Below are positions 1 through 9,002 of a stretch of DNA of 64,000 bases, piece by piece. Each line of letters begins with the position of its first letter. Within the stretch, counting starts at the first letter, position 1. The position numbers were made by a program, and so were the translations under genes. The notes beneath the pieces were generated by a model. That model saw only the letters and a program-made list of their open reading frames with translations. It was not told the DNA's origin and searched no databases. Source of the stretch: Arcanobacterium haemolyticum (GTDB lineage Bacteria; Actinomycetota; Actinomycetes; Actinomycetales; Actinomycetaceae); the NCBI GenBank assembly GCA_021532125.1, contig JADYUX010000002.1:62001-126000 (forward strand). The letters run 5' to 3'.

Positions 1-109
1 CAGGAGGTAAGGTTGGTCTGCTCGCAACTGAGGTGTGGCTCCGCATGCTTCTCTCTACCTTTACTAACCGGTGACTGGGATGTAGACGACTGATACCTAA
101 TTTTCCAGC
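1..109. other. Window edge, possible tail of an upstream gene
   Basis: Two forward frames stay open from the window edge, to stops at 72-74 and 91-93. Either could be the last codons of a gene beginning outside the window. The strong hairpin that follows at 110-158 fits the end of a transcription unit. No product can be recognised from about 25-30 codons. Confidence 0.25.
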
Positions 110-158
110 AATAAAACCCCAACAGGCTCCACACTCGCGCACCCGTTGGGGTTTTATT
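110..158. terminator. Strong bidirectional rho-independent terminator
   Basis: A perfect 14-bp stem (AATAAAACCCCAAC at 110-123 with GTTGGGGTTTTATT at 145-158) encloses a 21-base loop. The A-rich left edge and T-rich right edge let it work in either direction. Confidence 0.85.
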
Positions 159-191
159 ATTAAGAGCTTTAAGCCCTTTCTATATAGAAAA

Positions 192-220
192 TCACACTCG
201 GGGCACTCGCTACCAACAAC
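192..220. repeat. 29-bp direct repeat, copy 1
   Basis: This copy matches the one at 289-317 in 27 of 29 bases (core CACTCGCTACCAAC). Between the copies, at about 267-285, lies an imperfect inverted version containing CCCGAGTG and GTTGTTGG. The arrangement could be a multi-site operator or a remnant of a mobile element; the function is unknown. Confidence 0.6.
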
Positions 221-288
221 ACAAAACACAGCTATGACCAGCGTCGATACTGATAACTTCAGCCAGTCCCGAGTGCGTTGTTGGCCGT

Positions 289-317
289 TCACACTCGGGA
301 CACTCGCTACCAACGAC
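289..317. repeat. 29-bp direct repeat, copy 2
   Basis: Second copy of the repeat at 192-220, with two substitutions. The start-to-start distance is 97 bp. No coding frame runs convincingly through the pair. Confidence 0.6.
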
Positions 318-703
318 TACACAAGTCACTGACAGGCTTAAACACCAAAGCTGGAAGACAAGGAACAACGTCGTGTGCGAGAAACAACGCGCAAACACCT
401 CTGGGGGAGTACTCCCTTCAACGTCAAAACATGCTACCGCCGGGTAGCAGCTCCCACCATGCGAGCGGCAAAAAAGTTTCGAAACATGACGCTTAGGCCG
501 CGAGCGCCTTCATAGTTGCCGTAACAGCATGCCCGCGGTGGGGGTATACCGCTCTCCCCGGTATCGCCAGCACCCCATGCCGCCAGCGGAATATCTCCCC
601 GTTTATTTTTTACTTGTGGGAGGCGGTTCCCAATGTCGTGTGAACTGTATTTAAGGGGAGGTGTTTCCTTATGACACGTGTATGACACGAAACGAGATAA
701 ACC

Positions 704-743
704 AAAAGCCCGGAACCACTTTTCGTTGTGATTCCGGGCTTTT
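704..743 (-). terminator. Terminator downstream of tRNA-Leu(GAG)
   Basis: A 12-bp stem (AAAAGCCCGGAA at 704-715 with TTCCGGGCTTTT at 732-743) lies just past the 3' end of the leftward tRNA gene. The U-tract on the minus strand fits rho-independent termination of the tRNA transcript. Confidence 0.8.
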
Positions 744-750
744 GCCTTGT

Positions 751-835
751 GCGCGGAGGGGGACTTGAACCCCCACCCTCTAATACGAGGACTAGCACCT
801 CAAGCTAGCGCGTCTGCCTATTCCGCCACCCGCGC
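751..835 (-). tRNA. tRNA-Leu, anticodon GAG
   Basis: On the minus strand the acceptor GCGCGGG pairs with TCCGCGC (one G-U pair). The anticodon arm is a CTAGC/GCTAG stem with loop TTGAGGT, giving anticodon GAG, which reads CUC/CUU leucine codons. A long variable arm (CCTCGTATTAGAGG), typical of tRNA-Leu, and a GGGGGTTCAAGTCCCCC T-arm are present. No 3' CCA is encoded: the bases after the acceptor read ACA, so CCA must be added after transcription. Confidence 0.95.
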
Positions 836-1047
836 AGGTGACTGTTACTGGGTTATCGCCCCGAGCAACGGATAAAACTTTAGCACGCAATTTGGCCGAT
901 CGGCAAAGTGAAAAGGGGTCAATTTAGCGTGAGGAACATCGCCTTTGCGTGCTAGGCGAGTCCTCTGGACAAGTTCTCGGCCCATCGTCGCGTCTGAAAA
1001 GACTAAATGTGCAGGTGGTGGGTGTAGTTGTAGCGCGCCGGTATATG

Positions 1048-1080
1048 GTGAAGGTGCGGGGGAGAACCCCGCACCTTCAC
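1048..1080 (-). terminator. Terminator after the first subtilase
   Basis: A perfect 14-bp GC-rich stem (GTGAAGGTGCGGGG at 1048-1061 with CCCCGCACCTTCAC at 1067-1080) with a 5-base loop lies 21 bp past the subtilase stop codon. No clear U-tract follows on the minus strand, so its efficiency is uncertain. Confidence 0.65.
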
Positions 1081-1100
1081 AACATTGCTGTTATCTAGCC

Positions 1101-4100
1101 TCAGGCCTCACGGCGACGAACGAGGAACGTGCCTCCCGCCGTCAGAACGATAACGAGCGCTAGGCCACCGAGAATCGACGCACCGGTAAAGGCAAGCGCC
1201 TTCTTCTGTGCAACTGGCTTTGCTGCCGCCTCGTCGGCGTTCCCTGCGACCGTTGCGGCGTCCACCGGCGAGCTGTCCGCCGACGGGTTGGCATCAGAAC
1301 TCGGGTCATGCGTGAACGGCCACTGGACATTCGCACCTTCGGCGAAGACGTAACGCGAGTCCACCGGCTGCGCATCCACAGTTACCGTGCTGCCCGGCTC
1401 GACGGTGATTTGCCCGGTAACTTTCTCGCCGTTGACGAGATAGGTGACGCCTTCAACTTCGGGAATCGTGATCGTTCCATCAGCGTACGTCGGCGCCTCG
1501 GGTGTTACTTCAATGTTGCGGATGATGAAAGGCTCAGATATCCACGAATCGTAGTTGTCTGCCTCGTTGCCTGTATTGGCGTGTCCGACGCCCTTCGTCA
1601 CGATGATCTTGAAGGCGTAGCGTCCGTTAGGAGCTGTGGCAATGCTGCCGTCTTCGGCTGTGTACTTTCCGTTCCACGACCAGGCTTCGCCTCCCACGCC
1701 GATAGCGTCTTCGAGACGAACCGGAGTTGTCGACAAGATGTCGCCGAGAGTGCCATCAGCGTTGGCCTTGTATACCTCGATCGCAATTCTCGTGACAGGG
1801 GATTCGAGCGCGATATTCACCGTCGGGTAGTCAAAAATGGGGTAGCTATCCGGCTGCTCCATGCGGTAGACGTTGTCGGGATTGGCGTAGGCACGGCCCG
1901 AGTTCTTCTGGACGCACTGGTCTTCAAGGAACTTGTCACAGGCTGTGAAGTAGGCCAGCCATGCGTTGGGAATGTGATCGGCCGGGTTGTATCCGGCCTC
2001 AACGAGGATCTCCTCCGGGAAGAAATCACCGTAGGTGTCGAGGCTGTAGAGGAATGGACGATCCATCTCGTAGTCGCCCTTGAGTCCGAAGAACGGTACG
2101 ACCTTCTTCTGTGAGGAAGATGTGAACGTGAGCCATCCGCCATAGAAGGTGCCCTTCTTTACTTCGACACCATCAAAATCGACTTCGGGTTCATCAATTG
2201 AAACATTGATCGTGACGCTCGAATGTGGAGCGACGCTCACCGATGTCACCGCCTGACCGTTCACGGTGTACGACACGGCCGATGTGAGGTCGGCAGGTGT
2301 GCGGTATCCCGCAACTCCACCAAGCTCGTCGGAGTTGAGTGCGCCGGTTGAATTGACGCCAAGCTCGTACGTTTCTTCCGTATCGCGATTATTGGTAATC
2401 GTGACAGGTGTGATTTCGTTCTCGTCGCTGTCGCGCAAGCTGATTGTCCCAGGGGTGATGCTCGAAGGCTGCGCCGGCTCTCCGAGGACGGATGCGCCGG
2501 ATGTTGCCTCAGTGATAGCGGCCGGAATGTTGATGAGGCCTGCGCCCTGGCGCCAGACTTGTGCCGACGCAGTCGTGTTATCCGGACTGTAAACCACTGG
2601 GGTCGCTGTGTTCTCAAGGATCTCGGGGACGAGATCAGGGTTGAGAGCTGGGTTAGCGGCAAGGAGAAGGGCTGCAGCGCCCGCGACATGCGGGGAAGCC
2701 ATCGACGTGCCGGAGTTTCCGGTAAATCCAGAACCGTCACCAGCATCCATCGGGGCACCTGAGATGATGTTGCCGCCCGGTGCAAGGAGCTCCGGCTTGA
2801 GAGCGAGATCCGCGGAAGGCCCCCACGAAGAGAAGGCTGAAACTAGTCCTCCGTTGGGATCTTTAGCGTTAACGTATTCGTCGCTCCATTCGAGCTCGGT
2901 GTCTCCCTGTCGTACGGATGCCAGGATGTCGAGACCGTCTGGTTGTGTGAGGGTGACAACGGGAATCGTGATGGGGTTGGAGTCGTCGACGAAGGCTCCA
3001 AAGACTGAATCTTCGTTGTTGTAAATGAGAACGGCTGCGGCCCCGTCGTTCTGGGCGGCGATTGCTTTGTCGTAGAAGGTGCTCTCTCCGCCTCGGGCGA
3101 CGAGTACGGCCTTTCCGGTAAAGGGTGTTCCTTCGAGATCGACAGCGCCAGTCATGTCCTCGTCGCTGTACGTCGTGATGGGGAGTGTCCCTGATTTCGG
3201 TGGCTCGGGTGCGCCACCGGCGACCTCGTAACCGTATTCCCTATCGCCGATACGGAAGGATTGCTGGAGGAAGTAGCCGTTTTCTACGGAGCCGACTCCG
3301 ATCGCCTTTGTTGCGACGGCGGGTGCGCCTCCGTAGAACATTCCGCTCTCGCCGGAGTTTCCTTGGGCGATGACGACGACAACGCCGTTGTCTGCGAGGT
3401 TGTCTGCGGCTACCGCGGTTGGGTATGACGGCCATGTTGCTGTTGGGGCGCCGATCGAGATGTTGACGACATCCATGCCGTCCTTAGCGGCTTGCTCCAT
3501 GGCTTGGATCATGACGGAGGTGTCGGTTGAACCGCTGCAGCCGAATACTCGGTAGGCGCCGAGGAGCGCGTCGGGAGCGACACCCTTGAATTCTTGGCCA
3601 TTGAAGGTGCCATGGCCGGCTGCGATGCCGGCGACGTGGGTGCCGTGCCCGGCATCCTTGCAGTCGTCGGGGTTGCTGTCAGGCTTGGGCACGGGGTTGT
3701 AGTTGTCGGAGGCGGGGTCGGCGTCGTAGTCGTCACCGACGTAGTCATATCCTGCAACGATCTTGTTATTGGGGAATGGGGTGGTATTTTCTTTTGTTCC
3801 GGATCCTCCAAAGAGTGGGTTATCAAGATCGATACCGGTGTCGATAATGCCGATCTTGATGCCCTTGCCGGTAATGCCGTATTTATTCTGGGCGACATCT
3901 GCGCCAGTAACTGCGAGGGCGTGGATCATTTGCGGGTCGGAAATACCGCTTACGGCGCTCGTCATATCGGTCGGCTGGTCGACCTTGAGTACGGGGTAAA
4001 CGGCAACAACGTTTTTTGCGCCGACGATAGTGTCAAGGTCGTCGGCAGTTGCTTCGACTGTAACGCCGTTCCACAGTTCAGAGAATGTCTCGTGTACTTC

Positions 4101-4406
4101 GACATCGCTATCTGAATCAGTGACTTCTTTTTCAAATTCGGCTTGTTGGCGAGCGATTTGAGATTTTGCTGAACGAGTTGAGCCTTGTTTGGAAACGGGA
4201 TCGGCGCTGAGTTGGACGAACCATTTTCCTGTGGTGTTAGTTTCGGCTACTTCTTTGAGCTCGTCGATCGACGGTCCAGTGAGCTGTGAGGGCTGCGAAT
4301 CTGGTGTGGTGTCGTCAGCGAGAGCGGGTAATGTTGCGCCGAGGGTTACGGCGGCCGCTGCTGTGCACGCAAAGAGAGCGCGCACGTGCTTGCGGTAGTG
4401 AGTCAT
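1101..4406 (-). CDS. Cell-wall-anchored subtilisin-family (S8) serine protease, copy A
   Basis: A 1101-residue secreted protease. The N-terminus is a Sec signal peptide (basic MTHYRKHVR, hydrophobic run, cleavage likely after LPALA near 30), then an inhibitor-like propeptide (about 45-140). The S8 triad is D189 (GIIDTGID), H254 (GHGTHVAG) and S568 (GTSMASPHVAG), with N350 as the oxyanion residue. A PA-domain-like insert (about 405-505) splits the catalytic domain, as in Vpr, lactocepin and C5a peptidases, and Fn3-like modules follow. C249 and C290 may form a disulfide. The C-terminus is LAFTG at 1071, a hydrophobic span and RRREA: a sortase signal of the LAxTG type. The start has AAGGGG 11 bases upstream. 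It probably degrades host or environmental proteins; the substrate is unknown. The next gene upstream is a paralogue. Confidence 0.93.
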   Translation of the reverse strand: MTHYRKHVRALFACTAAAAVTLGATLPALADDTTPDSQPSQLTGPSIDELKEVAETNTTGKWFVQLSADPVSKQGSTRSAKSQIARQQAEFEKEVTDSDSDVEVHETFSELWNGVTVEATADDLDTIVGAKNVVAVYPVLKVDQPTDMTSAVSGISDPQMIHALAVTGADVAQNKYGITGKGIKIGIIDTGIDLDNPLFGGSGTKENTTPFPNNKIVAGYDYVGDDYDADPASDNYNPVPKPDSNPDDCKDAGHGTHVAGIAAGHGTFNGQEFKGVAPDALLGAYRVFGCSGSTDTSVMIQAMEQAAKDGMDVVNISIGAPTATWPSYPTAVAADNLADNGVVVVIAQGNSGESGMFYGGAPAVATKAIGVGSVENGYFLQQSFRIGDREYGYEVAGGAPEPPKSGTLPITTYSDEDMTGAVDLEGTPFTGKAVLVARGGESTFYDKAIAAQNDGAAAVLIYNNEDSVFGAFVDDSNPITIPVVTLTQPDGLDILASVRQGDTELEWSDEYVNAKDPNGGLVSAFSSWGPSADLALKPELLAPGGNIISGAPMDAGDGSGFTGNSGTSMASPHVAGAAALLLAANPALNPDLVPEILENTATPVVYSPDNTTASAQVWRQGAGLINIPAAITEATSGASVLGEPAQPSSITPGTISLRDSDENEITPVTITNNRDTEETYELGVNSTGALNSDELGGVAGYRTPADLTSAVSYTVNGQAVTSVSVAPHSSVTINVSIDEPEVDFDGVEVKKGTFYGGWLTFTSSSQKKVVPFFGLKGDYEMDRPFLYSLDTYGDFFPEEILVEAGYNPADHIPNAWLAYFTACDKFLEDQCVQKNSGRAYANPDNVYRMEQPDSYPIFDYPTVNIALESPVTRIAIEVYKANADGTLGDILSTTPVRLEDAIGVGGEAWSWNGKYTAEDGSIATAPNGRYAFKIIVTKGVGHANTGNEADNYDSWISEPFIIRNIEVTPEAPTYADGTITIPEVEGVTYLVNGEKVTGQITVEPGSTVTVDAQPVDSRYVFAEGANVQWPFTHDPSSDANPSADSSPVDAATVAGNADEAAAKPVAQKKALAFTGASILGGLALVIVLTAGGTFLVRRREA

Positions 4407-4811
4407 CTACGACCACCCCTTCGTTCTCGTGTGTTTGCGCGACTATGTGTGGAGTCGCGTAAGTGAAGTTTGCCTGAAAATATCTTTCACTTAATTGATT
4501 AATCACTTTATGGACACGCAATTGGGTGGGGAGAACTATGGAGTTAGTGCCGTTTTTCCCCGCGAATATTTGGTGTATTTTTCGAGGTGGAATATACGGT
4601 TGAAAGGTGAAGAATCTATATCGTGGTATCTTTCACAAAGTGCAGAAAACCGTTGTGTATATCGTCGTTATCTGAACACGGTGAGTTATGTGCTCTCCTA
4701 GAGAGGAGTTTGGTGTGACGAGGGTCGTGTGCGAGATGTTATGAAAATGGGGCGAACGGCGATGTAATGCTGAATGTGTATATGTACTCGTGCTCTCGTC
4801 GGATATAAAAA
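4407..4811. other. Intergenic region upstream of subtilase A, with two similar inverted repeats
   Basis: No convincing gene lies here. An inverted repeat AAGTGAA-N18-TTCACTT spans 4461-4492. A second element at 4606-4636 has the same ends (GTGAAG ... TATCTTTCAC). Both lie upstream of the protease start and could be regulator sites. I see no clear promoter hexamers. Confidence 0.4.
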
Positions 4812-4842
4812 CGTTCCCCAGGGCGGAGAGCCCTGGGGAACG
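4812..4842 (-). terminator. Terminator after the second subtilase
   Basis: A perfect 13-bp stem (CGTTCCCCAGGGC at 4812-4824 with GCCCTGGGGAACG at 4830-4842) has a 5-base loop and is followed on the minus strand by TTTTATA. It lies 19 bp past the stop codon of subtilase B. Confidence 0.85.
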
Positions 4843-4861
4843 AATTATTTAGTGCCTGAGA

Positions 4862-7800
4862 TTAGGCTTGCTCGCGGCGACGTACGAGAATTGTTCCGCC
4901 GATGGTGAGACCAGCGACGAGGACAATACCGCCAAGTGCGGAAGCACCTGTGAAGGCGAGTGCCTTCTTCTTGAGCTTCTTTACCTTGGCCTCTGCCGAG
5001 GCAGAAGGTGCAGGCGTCTCAATCGTCGGTTCTGACGAAGGTTCTGCCGTTGCCGGGGTGGTGGGCTCGAGCACGTTAATCTTGACGAAGGAGCTCGGTG
5101 CCGGGTTGCCGGAAACGGAAGTCGCTACTGCGTAGTGTGTACCAACAGTGAGGTTTGCAGAGCTCAGAGCGACCGATAGTTTGCCTTCAGCGTCTGCCGC
5201 TGCTGTGGTTGCATAGGCTGCATCCGAGTAGGTGTAGACCTTTGCATCGGCCGACGGCGTGAGGCCTTCGAACGGAGCGACAAACGTGTCACCCTGGGTG
5301 ACGGTTACTTCGGGGATGACCGGATTACCAAGGCGGGCAAGCTCGGCTTCAACGGCTTCTGTGTTAGCAAACGCTGGGTCGGCTGCTGGAGTTGAAGGTT
5401 CCTCGGCCTTGTTCTCGAAGTTCCATTCCTTGGCGGCGTCAGCGGCAAAGACATATGCCTCGGATTCCGGCTGCGCCGTGATTGTCACGGATTCGCCTTC
5501 AGCGAGAGTGATTTCGCCGGTGACGACCTCACCATTGACGAGGTAGGTGACTCCGTCAACGTCGGGGATTGTGACCTTGCCGTCGGAGTAGACCGGGGCT
5601 TGCGGTGTTACTTCGACATTGCGGACGATGAACGGTGCGCTGGTCCACGACTCGTAGTTATCGGCGTCGTTTCCAGTGTTTGCCTCGCCGACGCCCTTCG
5701 TGATGTCCACCTTGAAGGCGTAACGGCCGTTCGGTGCATCGACGGAGGTGCCGTCGGCAGCGGTGTACTTGCCGTTCCAGGACCACGCGTTGCCGCCTAC
5801 GCCAACGCCGTCTTTGGAGTAGACCGGAGTTTCGGAGAGGGGCTCACCGAGTGTGCCGTCGGCGTTAACCGTGTACACCGTGATCGTGAGCTTCTTCGCG
5901 GGATTCTCCAGAGCGACGAAGGTGGTTGGGTAGTCGAGTGCGACGGTGCCGTTTCCGGCTTCCATCTTGTAGAGGTGGCCATCGTCAGCTGTGCTGATTC
6001 CAGGCTTCTCCTGGACGCACTGGTCTTCGAGGAACTTGGTGCACTCGGTGTAGTAGGCGAGGTCAGCGTTCGGGATGTAAGCATCAGGATCGATGCCGAG
6101 TTCGCGGAGCTGGTCTTCTGCACCCGGGTAGCGTTCGCCATAGGTCCAGTAGCTGTAGAGGAAGGCGCGGTCGGTCTCGTAGTCGCCCTTGAGGCCGAAG
6201 AACGGAACAGACTTTGTGTTGTTGTCAGCGGTGAATGTGAGCCAGCCGCCGTAGAAGGAGCCCTTCTCAATTTCTTCACCGGAAATATCCGCGGCGGGCT
6301 CAGTGACCGTCACGTCGAGCGTTGCGGTCGAGTAGGGTGCCACGGTTACGGAGGTCACTGGTGTGCCGTTCTGCTTGAACGTGACCGACGATGTGAGATC
6401 GGCTGGCACACGGTATGCAGCATCGGCGTTCAGTCCGGGAGCATTGAGAGCACCGGTGGAGTTCACTCCGAGTGTGTAGGTTTGGGCCGTTGCACGGTTG
6501 TTGGTGATCGTCACCTGGGTGGTTTCGATCGTGTCACCGTCGTAAAGGTTGACGATACCGGGGGTAACTGTCGATGGCTGTGCACCGGTGCCGAGCGTGG
6601 CTGCTCCGGAGGTTGCTTCAGCAATTGCGGCCGGGATGTTGATGAGGCCGGCTCCTTGACGCCATACCTGAGCTGCAACGTCCTGATTGTCAGCGCTGTA
6701 GGCAATCGGCTTGGCTGTGTTCTCGAGGATTGCCGGTACATCGCCTGGCTTCAGGCTCGGGTTGGCTGCAAGGAGCAATGCCGCTGCGCCTGCGACGTGT
6801 GGTGCGGCCATCGAGGTGCCCGACATCGAGACGAAGCCGGAGCCGTCGCCACCATCAAGCGGGGCAGCGGAGAAGATGTTGCCACCAGGCGCAACAACGT
6901 TTGGCTTGAGCGTGAGGTTCGCTCCGACGCCCCACGAGGAGAAGTCGGAGATGAGGCCGCCGTTAGCGTCTGGAGCGCTCGCGTAGTCGCTGGTCCACTC
7001 AAGGTTGAGGGTTTCGCCTTCGCCGAGTGCCCGAAGTGCTGCGAGTACTTCGGCGCCTTGTTCCTGCGTGAGCGTCACAACTGGGATGGTGATTTCTTCG
7101 TCGCCAGCAACGGAGGCGTTGATGACACCTGGAGCGTTGTTGAAGATGACGAGAGCTGCTGCGCCGTCCTTTTGTGCGGCACGTGCCTTGTCGTAGAAGG
7201 TGGAGGTTCCACGCTGGACGAGGACGGCCTTGCCGGTGAATGGCTCGCCGTCGAGGTCAACTGCGCCGGTGATCTGCTCATCGGTGTAGGTGGCCAGCGG
7301 GAACGTGCCACTCATCGGTGGAACGGGGGCGTTGCTCGCTGCGGAATAACCGTAGGTCTTGTCACCGATCTTGAGGGCATTCTGCATGACGGCGGTGTTA
7401 TCAACCGAGCCGACAGCGATAACCTTCGAAGCGACGGCAGGAGCTGATCCGTAGAAGATGCCGCTATCGCCGGAGTTTCCCTGGGAGACGGTGACGACGA
7501 CACCGGCATCAACAAGATTGTTTGCTGCGACTGCGGTCGGGTAATTCGGCCAGGTAGCAGTCGGAGCGCCGATGGACATGTTGACGACATCCATGCCGTC
7601 TTTGGCTGCCTGCTCCATGGCCTGAACCATGACGGAGGTGTCGGTGGAGCCTTCACAGCCGAATACGCGGTAGGCGCCGAGCAGAGCGTCAGGAGCAACT
7701 CCCTTGAAGTCCCTGCTGCCGAGCTTGCCGTTACCTGCGACGATGCCGGCTACGTGCGAGCCGTGGCCTGCCGTCTTGCAATCATCAGGGTTGGAATCCG

Positions 7801-8512
7801 GGTGTGGAACCGGATCGTAGTTGTCTGCGGAGGTGTTGGCGTTGAATGCATCGCCGACGAAGTCGTATCCAGCGACGACCTTATCGTTGGGGAATCGCGT
7901 CGTGTTGCTGACACCGGTTCCGCCGAACAGGGGGTTGTCGAGGTCGATGCCCGTATCGATGATGCCGACCTTGATGCCTTTACCTGTGATGCCCAGATCG
8001 TTCTGGACCGTGTCGGCTCCGGTGATTGCCGTAGCGGTGAGCATCTGCGGGTCGGATGTGTTGCCCTTGACGTCAACAGGGCGCTGTACTTCAAGCACGG
8101 GGTAGACGGCGACGACGTTCTTGGCGGCGACGATCTTGTCGAGATCCTTAGCGTCTGCTTCTACCGTAACGCCGTTCCAGAGCTCGCTGAAGTTTTCTTT
8201 GACTTCAACGTTCGCGTCAGAATCGGTGATTTCCTTTTCAAATTCTTCTTGCTGCTGGGCGATTTCCGCCTTGGCAGCTCGCTCGGCTCCCTGCTTGATG
8301 ACAGGGTCTGCGCTCAACTGGACGAACCACTTTCCTGTGTTGTTCGTCTGGGCTGCTTCTTTAAGTTCGTCAAGCGAGGGACCTGAAAGCTGTGTGGATT
8401 CGCTTTGGTCCGAAGCATCGGCCGCGAATGCTGGCAACGTTGCACCGAACGTCACTGCAGCCGCTGCTGTGCACGCGAATAGTCCGCGTATGTGCTTGCG
8501 GTAGTGAGTCAT
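4862..8512 (-). CDS. Cell-wall-anchored subtilisin-family (S8) serine protease, copy B
   Basis: A 1216-residue paralogue of the neighbouring subtilase, similar from signal peptide to sorting signal. The triad is D186 (GIIDTGID), H250 (GHGSHVAG) and S567 (GTSMAAPHVAG), with N346 as oxyanion residue and a PA-like insert near 400-510. The cysteine pair beside the catalytic His and a second pair (TECTKFLEDQC) are shared with copy A. It differs by about 100 extra residues before the anchor: an immunoglobulin-like module and a Pro/Ser/Thr/Glu wall-spanning linker. The C-terminus has LAFTG at 1185, a membrane span and RRREQA. AAGGGG lies 11 bases before the ATG, in a leader almost identical to copy A's. 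The separate terminators suggest each gene is transcribed alone. Tandem duplication is the simplest origin. Confidence 0.93.
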   Translation of the reverse strand: MTHYRKHIRGLFACTAAAAVTFGATLPAFAADASDQSESTQLSGPSLDELKEAAQTNNTGKWFVQLSADPVIKQGAERAAKAEIAQQQEEFEKEITDSDANVEVKENFSELWNGVTVEADAKDLDKIVAAKNVVAVYPVLEVQRPVDVKGNTSDPQMLTATAITGADTVQNDLGITGKGIKVGIIDTGIDLDNPLFGGTGVSNTTRFPNDKVVAGYDFVGDAFNANTSADNYDPVPHPDSNPDDCKTAGHGSHVAGIVAGNGKLGSRDFKGVAPDALLGAYRVFGCEGSTDTSVMVQAMEQAAKDGMDVVNMSIGAPTATWPNYPTAVAANNLVDAGVVVTVSQGNSGDSGIFYGSAPAVASKVIAVGSVDNTAVMQNALKIGDKTYGYSAASNAPVPPMSGTFPLATYTDEQITGAVDLDGEPFTGKAVLVQRGTSTFYDKARAAQKDGAAALVIFNNAPGVINASVAGDEEITIPVVTLTQEQGAEVLAALRALGEGETLNLEWTSDYASAPDANGGLISDFSSWGVGANLTLKPNVVAPGGNIFSAAPLDGGDGSGFVSMSGTSMAAPHVAGAAALLLAANPSLKPGDVPAILENTAKPIAYSADNQDVAAQVWRQGAGLINIPAAIAEATSGAATLGTGAQPSTVTPGIVNLYDGDTIETTQVTITNNRATAQTYTLGVNSTGALNAPGLNADAAYRVPADLTSSVTFKQNGTPVTSVTVAPYSTATLDVTVTEPAADISGEEIEKGSFYGGWLTFTADNNTKSVPFFGLKGDYETDRAFLYSYWTYGERYPGAEDQLRELGIDPDAYIPNADLAYYTECTKFLEDQCVQEKPGISTADDGHLYKMEAGNGTVALDYPTTFVALENPAKKLTITVYTVNADGTLGEPLSETPVYSKDGVGVGGNAWSWNGKYTAADGTSVDAPNGRYAFKVDITKGVGEANTGNDADNYESWTSAPFIVRNVEVTPQAPVYSDGKVTIPDVDGVTYLVNGEVVTGEITLAEGESVTITAQPESEAYVFAADAAKEWNFENKAEEPSTPAADPAFANTEAVEAELARLGNPVIPEVTVTQGDTFVAPFEGLTPSADAKVYTYSDAAYATTAAADAEGKLSVALSSANLTVGTHYAVATSVSGNPAPSSFVKINVLEPTTPATAEPSSEPTIETPAPSASAEAKVKKLKKKALAFTGASALGGIVLVAGLTIGGTILVRRREQA

Positions 8513-8667
8513 CTACGATCACCCCTTCAAATTATTTCATGGCTAAGTAATGGTCTGAGAACATCACTTGCGTCATATTTTCCGTCAAAATTTGCTGGTC
8601 ATGCTGGTTGTGTCACTTTCTGGACAAAAGGTGTGAATATCCCCAGATTTCTCGGGGTGGGTGTTAT

Positions 8668-8691
8668 TAAATGGCGAGATCTAGCCATTTA
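8668..8691. promoter_or_regulatory. 24-bp palindrome upstream of subtilase B
   Basis: TAAATGGC (8668-8675) and GCCATTTA (8684-8691) are perfect inverted arms around a centre containing the palindrome AGATCT. Only the two positions flanking that centre mismatch. It lies about 156 bp before the subtilase B start and about 300 bp before the acidic-protein gene. The symmetry suggests a dimeric regulator site; the regulator is unknown. Confidence 0.45.
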
Positions 8692-8867
8692 TTTCCATAC
8701 ATAAAGTAGAGGTTTAATAAATTGACGAGGTGTGTTTTGTGTAACAATCTGGAAAACTTTACATATTCATCTTTTAGATATGTAGAAGTTAGAGCGTGAA
8801 TTATGTCGGATACTTTAGCTCTGTTCACGGGCGATTGTCACTGGTCGTGACGTTTGGGCGACGACAT

Positions 8868-9002
8868 ATGGCCGAGGCGGGGCCGTCATTCCACGTGTCG
8901 GAGTTGCCGCCAATCGATACGCTGCGTGAAGGGATGAATCCGAAGATCATTCTCGATGGATATTGGCGTCGCTGGGCGCTAGTCTGTGATTATGGCTACT
9001 GA
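8868..9002 (+). CDS. Possible small ORF ahead of the acidic-protein gene
   Basis: A 44-codon frame (an in-frame GTG at 8796 would make it 68) with mostly G or C in third positions, as in the real genes here. It has no clear ribosome binding site and no recognisable family. It runs through the putative promoter of the next gene and overlaps its first codons by 11 bases, which argues against it. Confidence 0.2.
   Translation: MAEAGPSFHVSELPPIDTLREGMNPKIILDGYWRRWALVCDYGY
8980..8985 (+). promoter_or_regulatory. -10 element of a leaderless promoter (acidic-tail protein)
   Basis: TAGTCT (TANNNT type) lies six bases before ATG 8992, placing the predicted transcription start at or next to the start codon. 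No Shine-Dalgarno sequence is present. This favours ATG 8992 over the in-frame GTG at 8986, which directly abuts the hexamer. Confidence 0.55.

Larger units (their letters stand above)
159..703. other. Intergenic region without a supported gene
   Basis: Open frames here are short and have no recognisable protein character or ribosome binding site. The stretch holds two near-identical 29-bp repeats (192-220, 289-317) with a partial inverted copy between them, a small palindrome GGGAGTACTCCC near 405, and a doubled ATGACACG at 671-689. No RNA gene was recognised. Confidence 0.5.

Noticed and set aside
1-1100. Mobile element or integration site next to tRNA-Leu
   Set aside because: No integrase, transposase or duplicated tRNA 3' end is visible, so there is no support beyond the small repeats.
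5600-7447. 615-codon open frame on the plus strand opposite subtilase B
   Set aside because: It mirrors a strongly supported protease on the other strand. Its translation is Cys/Val/Arg-rich without domains. Long antisense frames are expected in GC-rich coding DNA.
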